A program made the translations under genes and the position numbers. Shown piece by piece: positions 6,150 through 12,090 of a stretch of DNA of 12,591 nt. Positions within the stretch are counted from its first letter, which is position 1, and every line of letters starts with the position of its first letter. Where the stretch lies: contig JAFQPD010000114.1 of the NCBI GenBank assembly GCA_017411945.1, positions 1 through 12,591 on the forward strand, read 5' to 3'. This DNA comes from Mailhella sp. GTDB lineage: Bacteria > Desulfobacterota > Desulfovibrionia > Desulfovibrionales > Desulfovibrionaceae. The notes below the pieces were generated by a model. The model was not told the origin of the DNA, did not search any database, and saw nothing but the letters and a program-made list of their open reading frames with translations.

Positions 6150-6875
6150 CTACTGCTTGTTGGATTCGGTGGCGAAGGGGTACTTGCCGGCCACATAATT
6201 TTCGATAGCTTCGCCGATGGTGACGCCTTCCACGTCCTGGCAGATCTTGATGCCTGCGGCGGTGAGGGCATCGAAGGCTTTGGGGCCCACATAGCCGGAG
6301 AGCACCACTTCCACGCCGGCGGCGGCCATGCGTTCGGCGGTCTCTATGCCTGCGCCCATGGCCATCATCTGGGAAGCTCCGTTGTCTATATAGTCCAGCT
6401 TGCGTTCGGGCAGTTCCACCACCACGAAGCCGCCCGCGCGGCCGAAGCGGGGATCTACCCAGTCTTCAAGGGTGGGGCCTTCGCTGGAAATGGCTATCTT
6501 CTGCATGGATATCTCCTTGTATTCGTTAGAGGTATGGCAGGAACAGGCCTCCTGGGCCATGCGCCCGTGGCGGCATTTGCCTTCGTGTACGGCGTAGCTT
6601 CCGCCTTCGATGCGCAGGGCCAGCCCCTGGCTCAGGGCCGTGGCCACCTTGCGGCGCGCCGAGGCGAGCGTGCGCCCGAACGTGTGGCGCGAGACCAGCA
6701 TGTGCTGGGCCGCGTCGATGGCGGTGAGGCCTTCCTTGTCGGCAAGGCGCAGGGCTTCCAGCTCGTCCACGCTCAGCGTCACTTCTTCGAGCTCGCGCAA
6801 GGGTATGCCGCACGGCTTGAAATAGTTCACGCTGGGCGCGCTGCTCACATAGCGGCAATGTTTCGGACGAGGCAT
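6150..6875 (-). CDS. DUF134 DNA-binding domain fused to a NifX/MTH1175-like domain
   Basis: A 241-residue fusion. Residues 1-95 match DUF134 (start MPRPKHCRYV, then GIPLRELEEV, LSVDELEALRLAD and a helix-turn-helix around 51-80 with VSRHTFGRTLASAR). Residues 125-235 match the dinitrogenase Fe-Mo cofactor/MTH1175 domain (QKIAISSEG, DPRFGRAGGFVVVE, GVEVVLSGYVGPKA). The linker has C101, H103, C111, C113 and H114, a possible metal site. DUF134 proteins are presumed DNA-binding regulators, so the first gene may sense the metal cofactor and control the operon. Start ATG 6875 has AAGGAG upstream; the frame is open further to 6932 but lacks a good start there. Inside the gene, ATG 6506 has its own AAGGAG, so the NifX-like domain could also be made alone. 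Confidence 0.9.
   Translation of the reverse strand: MPRPKHCRYVSSAPSVNYFKPCGIPLRELEEVTLSVDELEALRLADKEGLTAIDAAQHMLVSRHTFGRTLASARRKVATALSQGLALRIEGGSYAVHEGKCRHGRMAQEACSCHTSNEYKEISMQKIAISSEGPTLEDWVDPRFGRAGGFVVVELPERKLDYIDNGASQMMAMGAGIETAERMAAAGVEVVLSGYVGPKAFDALTAAGIKICQDVEGVTIGEAIENYVAGKYPFATESNKQ
6504..6518 (-). promoter_or_regulatory. Internal ribosome-binding site and start for a separate NifX-like protein
   Basis: On the leftward strand AAGGAG (6518-6513) is followed six bases later by ATG (6506-6504), in frame with the DUF134 fusion. Starting here gives a 118-residue protein (6150-6506) beginning MQKIAISSEG, the exact natural N terminus of free-standing MTH1175/ORP-like proteins. The signal is at least as good as that of the full-length start. 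It could be a functional internal start or a relic of a recent gene fusion. Confidence 0.6.
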
Positions 6876-6922
6876 TCCTGCTCCTTTCTTTCCCGCCGCC
6901 GAAGCGTGCGGGCAATGGTTTG

Positions 6923-6963
6923 TTTTGCACAAATGAGCATAATACGGAATCGCCGAAGGTCAA
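6923..6963 (-). promoter_or_regulatory. Promoter and overlapping palindrome of the ORP-like operon
   Basis: On the leftward strand TTGACC (6963-6958) and TATGCT (6941-6936) are spaced by 16 bp, a reasonable sigma-70 promoter about 60-90 bp upstream of the first start codon. The -10 box lies inside a 20-bp hyphenated palindrome at 6923-6942 of the form TTnTGCnCAnnTGnGCAnAA, where a bound repressor would block transcription. The DUF134 protein encoded first in the operon is the natural candidate. I see no sigma-54 type TGGCAC/TTGC pair here. Confidence 0.5.
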
Positions 6964-7020
6964 GGGACTGAGGGGCGTTTTCCAAAAAAAATTTGCTGCC
7001 GGGCGGGAGGATCTCGGCTC

Positions 7021-7049
7021 TTGCCGCAGCGGGGCCGAAGGCTTATCTT
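7021..7049 (+). promoter_or_regulatory. Sigma-70-like promoter of the hydrolase gene
   Basis: TTGCCG (7021-7026) and TATCTT (7044-7049) are 17 bp apart, giving an expected start about 24 bp before the hydrolase start codon at 7080. It is divergent from the ORP-like promoter about 60 bp to the left. Confidence 0.45.
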
Positions 7050-7079
7050 GAAAGCAAGAAGAACGAAAAGGAGAACGTC

Positions 7080-7754
7080 ATGCCCCTAGTCCTTTCCTAT
7101 CGCTGGCGCAGGGATCCGGAACATCTTGTAGAAAAGGCTGGCCTTGGCCTGCGCGTGAAGAGCTGGAGCGAGGAGAAGCGTTTCCTCGACGCGCTCGACA
7201 GCATGCCGGAATCCGAGCTCGGCGATCTCTGCATAGTCATGGGCGGCTTCATGGACGGCATGCTGGGCCGCGCCTACAAGATTCTGCCGGAGCTTCCCGC
7301 CGTGCTGGGGCCGGGCTTCGACATCTACTACCGCGAGCATGACGACCGCGCAAGCGCACGCCGTCTGCTCCAGCGTTACGGGGCTCTCGGGAGGCGCATC
7401 ATCCTCATCGGCCACAGCTGGGGCGGGAGCAGTCTGGTGCTCGACGTGGCCGGGCACGCCTCCTGCCGCCACATCCCCGTGACGGCCCTCATCACGCTCG
7501 ATCCCGTTGCCATGCGCCCGCCGCGCTTCCTGCCTCAGGTGCGCCGCTGGCTGAACATCTATCTGCCCTACGGCAAGGCCCGCTGGACGCGCGAGAACAA
7601 TATCGCCCGCCTCGGCCGCCCGTGGCAGTTCCTCCGGCAGGCCGATATCAACTCCGTGCCCACCCAGCTCCGCCACTCCCGCGCCCTCGACATGTACCGC
7701 GGCGCAGGCGCGGCCTTTCTGCAGCTGGTGCTGATGGATGAGGATAGTGATTGA
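7080..7754 (+). CDS. Small cytosolic alpha/beta hydrolase (lipase/esterase-like)
   Basis: A 224-residue protein with a nucleophile elbow GHSWGG at 111-116 (Ser113) straight after the strand RRIILI. Asp141 in ITLDPVA and His199 in QLRHSRALD lie in the right order to complete a Ser-Asp-His triad. It has no signal peptide, and the substrate cannot be deduced. ATG 7080 is chosen over the frame that opens at 6993 because AAGGAG lies six bases upstream of it and the upstream residues are low-complexity. Asp141 right after a hydrophobic strand, in the TLDPV context, recalls fungal-lipase-like or DUF-type hydrolases that act on lipids. The gene stands alone, with its own promoter candidate and a long hairpin after it. 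Confidence 0.78.
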   Translation: MPLVLSYRWRRDPEHLVEKAGLGLRVKSWSEEKRFLDALDSMPESELGDLCIVMGGFMDGMLGRAYKILPELPAVLGPGFDIYYREHDDRASARRLLQRYGALGRRIILIGHSWGGSSLVLDVAGHASCRHIPVTALITLDPVAMRPPRFLPQVRRWLNIYLPYGKARWTRENNIARLGRPWQFLRQADINSVPTQLRHSRALDMYRGAGAAFLQLVLMDEDSD

Positions 7755-7759
7755 GTGAT

Positions 7760-7814
7760 TGCGGGGAAGGGGGAAGGAAACTTTTGGAAAAGTGTTCCTT
7801 CCCCCTTCCCCGCA
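7760..7814. terminator. Very long perfect hairpin after the hydrolase gene
   Basis: Perfect 20-bp arms (7760-7779 and 7795-7814), purine-rich on the left (GCGGGG, AAGGGGGAAGG) and pyrimidine-rich on the right, enclose CTTTTGGAAAAG, which itself pairs. It starts six bases after the stop codon. There is no T-run after the right arm, so it may act as an mRNA-stabilising hairpin or be a copy of an intergenic repeat; it could still terminate transcription. The stretch 7815-7907 shows nothing further that I can support. Confidence 0.75.
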
Positions 7815-7907
7815 CCCCATCCCCCATCTTTCAAAACTTTTTATTTGGGGAATGGCGGAAGGGAAGAGGAGCAGAAGGTTTTTCTGGCGTGTTGTTTTAA
7901 AAGGAAA

Positions 7908-7964
7908 ATCCCCTGAGATCGCTTCCTGCGGAAAGCTCCGCAGGCGGCGAGGTCATCAGGGGAT
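7908..7964 (-). terminator. Terminator of the DeoR-MFS operon
   Basis: The outer stem ATCCCCTGA (7908-7916) with TCAGGGGAT (7956-7964) encloses an inner stem CCTGCGG (7925-7931) with CCGCAGG (7938-7944). Read leftward, the structure is followed by TTTTCCTTTT. It lies 41 bp after the MFS stop codon (8005). Confidence 0.8.
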
Positions 7965-8004
7965 ATTTATTTTAAAGATAGGAAAGGGTGGGGGGGTGTT
8001 TATC

Positions 8005-9234
8005 TCAGGACTTCTTTCTTTTCACCGGCGGCCAGAAGGTCCACTGCAGGGCGAACAATGCCATGAGGGCGGCGCACAGGAGGTAGGCCGCATCCATGCC
8101 CCAGAATTCGATGGCCGCGAAGCCGCCCAGAGGGCCGAGAGCCGCGCCGAGGTCGATGGCGAACGTATAGGCGGTGATGACCACCACGGCCTGAGAGTCT
8201 GCCGCCACGTCCGTGGCGAGGGCGTCCGAGAGCGTGGTCATCACAGTACAGCAGACGAGGAAGCCGAGGAGCAGCCCCATCCACGGCCAGAAGGGCAGTT
8301 CCAGAACGGTGAGGGCGAGCAGGCCTGCGCATGCCCAGCATCCGCCCGCGAACATGCCCACTCGGCCGAGGCTTCCGTCCGAGATATGCCCCACCAGCGG
8401 CGAGAGCAGGGGGTCCCAGCCCCAGCGCAGGGACTGGATGAAGCCGGACACCGAGGCACAGCCCAGCGCGAGGCCGAAGCAGCTTATGGTCTCGCCCCAG
8501 TGATGTTCCAGCAGGGGGCTCAGGGTGGACATGAAGAAGCCTTCGGTGAGCAGTTTCACCATGAGGCAGGCCAGCAGCACCCAGAGCAGGGTGGGGGAGC
8601 GCAGGACGGACAGCACGGAAGGCTTTTCGCCGGGATTTTCGGAGGCCGCGTTGCGGCGGTCCGGCGGGATGCGCTTCAGCAGGAAAAGAGCCGCGAGCAC
8701 GCCGGGAACGGCAAGGGCGGCGCAGGCGAAGGCCGTGGCCCGCAGGCCGAAGAGGTCGGCTGTCAGGCCGCCGCCCAGCATGCCCGCCAGCGAACCGAGG
8801 CGGTACACGCCGGAATACAGGCCTACGAGGTAGCCGCGTTCGTTTTCGCCCGCAACGTCCATCACGGTGAGCAGTCCGCCTAATTTAAGGAAGGACCACG
8901 AAAGCCCCCACAGAACGCGGAGCACGGCCCAGGCCGCCAGTCCCTCCACGAGGCCGTAGCCGAGCGTCGTGCCTACGGCGAGGAGGCCTGCGAGCACGGC
9001 GCCGGTCTTGGTGCTCATCTTCGAATAGGCCCAGCCTGCGAAAGGGTTGAGCGGCAGGCGGGCGAGGCGGTTCAGCGAGAGCAGGAGGCCCACTTCCCAC
9101 AGGGAGGAAAGGCCTGCGCTTTTCCAGTGCACGGGCAGGACAACGTAGAGCATGGAGTCGCCCGCCACGAGCGAGGCCGTGATGAGGGCGAAGATGATGA
9201 CCTGACGGCGGGAAAGGGAGCTGGCCTGAGTCAT
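8005..9234 (-). CDS. MFS-family transporter (12 membrane segments)
   Basis: A 409-residue integral membrane protein with about twelve hydrophobic segments in two halves, joined by a charged central loop near residues 190-210 (KRIPPDRRNAASENPGEKPS). The loop between segments 2 and 3 holds a degenerate MFS motif A (FAGWAYSKMSTKTGAV). The fold fits drug, sugar or metabolite exporters; no substrate-specific signature is seen. It begins 7 nt after the DeoR stop codon, with GAGGA five bases before ATG 9234, so it is co-transcribed with the regulator. Co-location suggests that the regulator's ligand is related to what this protein moves. Confidence 0.88.
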   Translation of the reverse strand: MTQASSLSRRQVIIFALITASLVAGDSMLYVVLPVHWKSAGLSSLWEVGLLLSLNRLARLPLNPFAGWAYSKMSTKTGAVLAGLLAVGTTLGYGLVEGLAAWAVLRVLWGLSWSFLKLGGLLTVMDVAGENERGYLVGLYSGVYRLGSLAGMLGGGLTADLFGLRATAFACAALAVPGVLAALFLLKRIPPDRRNAASENPGEKPSVLSVLRSPTLLWVLLACLMVKLLTEGFFMSTLSPLLEHHWGETISCFGLALGCASVSGFIQSLRWGWDPLLSPLVGHISDGSLGRVGMFAGGCWACAGLLALTVLELPFWPWMGLLLGFLVCCTVMTTLSDALATDVAADSQAVVVITAYTFAIDLGAALGPLGGFAAIEFWGMDAAYLLCAALMALFALQWTFWPPVKRKKS

Positions 9235-9241
9235 GGAGTCC

Positions 9242-10003
9242 TCACGCGAGGTAGAGCTGTACCCCGGACTTTTTCAGCATGCTTTTCCAGTGGTCGGCGA
9301 GGGGCCCGTTGGAGAACACCGCCTCAAGCTGTTCCACATGGCCTACGCTGACCATGGCGGGGCGGCCGAACTTGGAGTTGTCGCAGGCGAGGAAGACGCG
9401 GCGCGACTGGGCTATGATGGTGCGGGCCACCGAGACCTCCCGGTAGTCGAAGTCGAGGAGATTGCCTTCCTCGTCGATGCCGGAAATGCCTATCACGCCG
9501 AAATCCATGCGGAATTCTCGCATGAAGCTTTCCGCCCCCACGCCGATGACGCCAAGGTCGTGCGAGCGCACAGTGCCGCCGGCGATGATGACTTCGAAGG
9601 AAGGATTGCCCGCACAGATGCGTGCCACGTTCAGGTTGTTCGTGAGCACGCGGAGGTTCTTCTTTTCCAGAAGGGCGTAGGCCACGGCTTCCGTGGTAGT
9701 GCCTATGTTGATGCACACCGAAGCCCCGTCCGGTATGTGCTGGGCCACCAGCTCCGCTATCCTTCGCTTTTCTTCGGTGAAAAGAAGTTTGCGCTGGTCG
9801 TAGATGATATTTTCCGTGCCCAGCGGCATGCCCACGCCTCCGTGGAATCGCTGCACTTGCCCGGCGTCGGCAAGCTGATTGATGTCGCGCCGCATGGTCT
9901 GGGGCGTGACATCGAACTGCTGGGCCAGCTCCTCTATGGTGGCGTATCCGCGTTTGTTCAGAAATTCCAGTAGGTTCTTTCTTCTGTTGTCGGCTTTGTT
10001 CAT
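9242..10003 (-). CDS. DeoR-family transcriptional repressor, GlpR-like
   Basis: A 253-residue repressor. The DeoR winged helix spans residues 6-57 (TIEELAQQFDVTPQTMRRD; Gly55-Gly56 of the HGG turn). The phosphosugar-isomerase-like effector domain covers about 75-235, with NIGTTTEAVA (99-108), TNNLNVA (121-127), AGGTVRS (141-147), GISGIDEEGNLLDFDYREV (172-190) and ACDNSKFGR (206-214). These blocks match E. coli GlpR closely from memory, more than other DeoR members, so the effector may be glycerol 3-phosphate or a similar phosphorylated small molecule. No glp catabolic gene is in view. Start ATG 10003 has AGGA seven bases upstream. It is divergent from the TRAP operon and has a probable operator in its promoter. 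Confidence 0.93.
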   Translation of the reverse strand: MNKADNRRKNLLEFLNKRGYATIEELAQQFDVTPQTMRRDINQLADAGQVQRFHGGVGMPLGTENIIYDQRKLLFTEEKRRIAELVAQHIPDGASVCINIGTTTEAVAYALLEKKNLRVLTNNLNVARICAGNPSFEVIIAGGTVRSHDLGVIGVGAESFMREFRMDFGVIGISGIDEEGNLLDFDYREVSVARTIIAQSRRVFLACDNSKFGRPAMVSVGHVEQLEAVFSNGPLADHWKSMLKKSGVQLYLA

Positions 10004-10112
10004 GGCTGGTCCTGTGCTTGGGGCAGGCTGGCGAAAGCGCAGCGGGGCAGGTTCGGTCGGGCAGGAGAAGAATGGAGCCTTGGGCCCTTCGCATTCTCAT
10101 GGGGAAGAGCGT

Positions 10113-10137
10113 ACTATAAAATTTTCCTTTTTGAAAA
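10113..10137 (-). promoter_or_regulatory. DeoR gene -10 box with adjoining GlpR-type operator
   Basis: Leftward TATAGT (10118-10113) is a strong -10. Immediately upstream, TTTTC-CTTTTT-GAAAA (10122-10137, written on the + strand) is a dyad with 5-bp arms and a 6-bp centre, the same geometry as the Pseudomonas GlpR site TTTTCGTATACGAAAA as I recall it. Its position in the promoter spacer fits autorepression. No good -35 is visible. Confidence 0.5.
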
Positions 10138-10190
10138 TGGCAGTTTTGGCAGGAAAATGCGGGGCAAAAGCGGAGTGTTTTGTTAACTTG

Positions 10191-10218
10191 TTGAAATTTT
10201 ACGATTTGTTTGTATTTA
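10191..10218 (+). promoter_or_regulatory. Possible promoter for the TRAP operon
   Basis: TTGAAA (10191-10196) and TATTTA (10213-10218) are 16 bp apart in an AT-rich stretch. A second candidate is the -10 word TATAGT at 10309-10314, closer to dctP and lacking a clear -35. Which one is used cannot be decided by reading. Confidence 0.35.
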
Positions 10219-10257
10219 CGGATAAGACTTCATCTTTTTGTTTTTTTTGTATTTTGA

Positions 10258-10273
10258 TTTTCGGAGATGAAAA
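10258..10273. promoter_or_regulatory. Second GlpR-type operator candidate, TRAP side
   Basis: TTTTC-GGAGAT-GAAAA has the same arms and spacing as the site at 10122-10137. It lies 36 bp upstream of the TATAGT -10 word at 10309. The 12-mer AAAAAGGAAAAT (10270-10281) also overlaps it and recurs inverted at 10121-10132 beside the other site. Confidence 0.45.
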
Positions 10274-10334
10274 AGGAAAATCCTTAAATATTGCCAAAAG
10301 GCTTGATTTATAGTACAGCGAAAACATATGTGCA

Positions 10335-10408
10335 GAGGCGCGTGCCTCATGCCGCCCGACTCCCCGCCGCCTTTGGGGAAAGTCGCCAGTAATTATGCCG
10401 CAAGGCAT
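10335..10408 (+). promoter_or_regulatory. Three consecutive hairpins in the dctP leader
   Basis: The 5' leader can fold into GAGGC-GCGT-GCCTC (10335-10348), then CGACTCCCC with GGGG and AGTCG (10357-10385, two-base bulge), and then ATGCC-GCAA-GGCAT (10395-10408) with a GNRA tetraloop. All lie upstream of the AGGAGG at 10424-10429. They may stabilise the mRNA or sense a signal; they match no riboswitch class that I recognise. Confidence 0.45.
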
Positions 10409-10433
10409 GTTGAACAAGTTCTGAGGAGGACTT

Positions 10434-11444
10434 ATGAAACGCATTGTTGCTTTTTCCGTGGCTCTCGGTCTGATGCTCGGCGCTTCCGCCTTCGTGGGTG
10501 AAGCCCAGGCCGCCAAGGTCATCAAGATCGCCGGCATGAAGGCCGACAAGGAACCCGAAACCCTCGGCATGAAGAAGTTCGGCGAACTTCTCGAAAAGAA
10601 GTCCAACGGTTTCTACAAGGTCAAGGTGTACCCCAACTCTTCCCTCGGTAAGGAAGACAAGTACATCGCCGACAACCGCCGCGGCACCATCGAAATGTGC
10701 GCCACCGGCACCCAGGTTTCCGCCTTCCATCCCGCCATGGCTATGATGGAAACCCCCATGATGTATGACAGCTACGCCCATGCCCGCCGCGCCATCGACG
10801 GCGGCGTGTTCGACCTGCTGACCGACGGCTTCGTCGAAAAGTCCGGCCTCCGCTGCCTCAACATGTTCCCCCTCGGCTTCCGCCACTTCTACACCAAGAA
10901 GCCCGTTGCCACCATCGACGACATCAAGGGCCTGAAGCTCCGCGTGCCGAACATCACCCTGTACACCACCTTCGCCAAGGAATGCGGCATCAACGGCCAG
11001 GCCATGCCCTTCGCCGAAGTTATGTCCTCCGTTGACCAGGGCGTCATCGACGGCGGCGACTCCCCCCTCGCCGACATCACCTCCACCAAGGTGTACGAGA
11101 AGTGCCCCAACATCACTCTGACCGGCCACATCCTCGTTATCCACTCCCTGTTCATCAACGAAAAGCTCTACCAGAAGATGCCTGCTGAACATAAGCAGTG
11201 GGTGAACGAAGCTGCCGCTGAATCCGCCGATTACGTGTGGAAGCTCGTGGAAGAAGTGGACAAGAAGTCTGCCGAAGAAATCAAGGCCAACGGTGGCACC
11301 ATCTCCGAACCTTCTCAGGCTATGAAGGACCACATGGTCGCCGCTGCTAAGCGTACCTGGGACATGTTCCTCAATCCTGAACGCAAGGTCTCCTACGTTC
11401 CCAACGCCCAGGCTATCTTCGACAAGGCCGCCAGCTTTAAGTAA
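10434..11444 (+). CDS. dctP: TRAP transporter periplasmic solute-binding protein (DctP type)
   Basis: A 336-residue secreted binding protein. It has a Sec signal peptide with charged MKR, a hydrophobic core and cleavage after AQA (residue 26). The mature part starts AKVIKIAGMKAD and follows the DctP fold. KGLKLRVPN (166-173) holds the ligand-clamping Arg170, and VDQGVIDGGDSP (200-211) replaces the common QGxVDGxExP motif. It captures an organic acid or sulfonate in the periplasm and hands it to the DctQM permease. AGGAGG sits four bases before ATG 10434. Codon use is strongly biased to C-ending codons, which suggests high expression. The substrate is not deducible; isethionate is one possibility in relatives of Bilophila, but no sulfonate gene is in view. 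Confidence 0.95.
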   Translation: MKRIVAFSVALGLMLGASAFVGEAQAAKVIKIAGMKADKEPETLGMKKFGELLEKKSNGFYKVKVYPNSSLGKEDKYIADNRRGTIEMCATGTQVSAFHPAMAMMETPMMYDSYAHARRAIDGGVFDLLTDGFVEKSGLRCLNMFPLGFRHFYTKKPVATIDDIKGLKLRVPNITLYTTFAKECGINGQAMPFAEVMSSVDQGVIDGGDSPLADITSTKVYEKCPNITLTGHILVIHSLFINEKLYQKMPAEHKQWVNEAAAESADYVWKLVEEVDKKSAEEIKANGGTISEPSQAMKDHMVAAAKRTWDMFLNPERKVSYVPNAQAIFDKAASFK

Positions 11445-11460
11445 GTCTAGCTGATCCTTG

Positions 11461-11487
11461 GGGAGCCGTGCCAACAGCGCGGCTCCC
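11461..11487 (+). terminator. Intercistronic hairpin between dctP and dctQ
   Basis: GGGAGCCG (11461-11468) pairs with CGGCTCCC (11480-11487), followed by TCTTCTTTCTG. It is probably a partial terminator or RNA-stabilising stem that keeps the binding protein in excess of the membrane subunits, as is common in binding-protein operons. Confidence 0.75.
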
Positions 11488-11529
11488 TCTTCTTTCTGTG
11501 AATTTTTGCTCATACTCCCTGAGGTCTTT

Positions 11530-12081
11530 ATGAGTGCTACTCCCTCTAATGCCAAGGGCAGCAAGGCCAGTGCGGCTGGTGCGTTCGCGTTCCAGATCTT
11601 CTGCGCCAGCATCTTCCTTGGCATTATCGGCCTTGTGTTCTTCAACGCAGTGCTCCGCTACTGCTTCAACTCCGGCTATCCGCCGAGCGAAGAATGGGCC
11701 CGCTTCCTGTTCATTTACGTCACCTTCTTCGGTGCCATCGAAGCCTTCTACCGCAAGAAGCACATCGCCGTGGAACTCGTGGTCGATATGCTCGAAGGCA
11801 ACTGCCGCAAAGCGGTAAACATCATTGCCATTCTGCTCTCCCTGTCTGCTCTGGCCCTGCTTCTCCAGGGCGGCATCATCTATGTGCTGCAGACCATGGA
11901 TACCTATGCCGTGGCTACCCACGTCAATATGGCCCTCATCAATATCACCCTGCCCATCATGGCTGGTGCCGGCATCGTCCTTCAGCTCCGCGACCTGATT
12001 GCCATCATCCGCACTCCGGCTTCCGCGTTCAAGAAGGCCGACCCGATGGACGTTGAAGCCATCCTTGAAAAGGCCTCGTAA
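11530..12081 (+). CDS. dctQ: TRAP transporter small permease subunit (DctQ type)
   Basis: A 183-residue inner-membrane protein with four hydrophobic segments (about 23-43, 57-75, 93-115 and 137-157) and the conserved EEWARFLFIYVTFFGA block (54-69) typical of DctQ. It joins DctM to form the sodium-driven permease. ATG 11530 is chosen, with GAGG at 11521-11524; the frame is open upstream to 11458, but that would start in the hairpin. It ends 9 nt before dctM. Confidence 0.93.
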   Translation: MSATPSNAKGSKASAAGAFAFQIFCASIFLGIIGLVFFNAVLRYCFNSGYPPSEEWARFLFIYVTFFGAIEAFYRKKHIAVELVVDMLEGNCRKAVNIIAILLSLSALALLLQGGIIYVLQTMDTYAVATHVNMALINITLPIMAGAGIVLQLRDLIAIIRTPASAFKKADPMDVEAILEKAS

Positions 12082-12090
12082 GGAGAGAGT

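Noticed and set aside
4985..6208. A 407-codon rightward open frame over the two ATPase genes
   Set aside because: Antisense shadow of the two 4Fe-4S ATPases, with repetitive composition and no ribosome-binding site.
6876..6990. A sigma-54 promoter for the ORP-like operon, as in D. vulgaris
   Set aside because: No TGGCAC-N5-TTGC-like pair is present on the leftward strand; a sigma-70-like pair fits better.
7759..8883. A 374-codon rightward open frame across the MFS gene
   Set aside because: Antisense to a clear 12-segment transporter and begins in the long hairpin; His/Gln/Glu-rich shadow composition.
10347..11645. A 432-codon leftward open frame opposite dctP
   Set aside because: dctP has a signal peptide, family motifs and a ribosome-binding site. 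The antisense frame is Gly/Val/His/Glu-rich and runs through the intercistronic hairpin.
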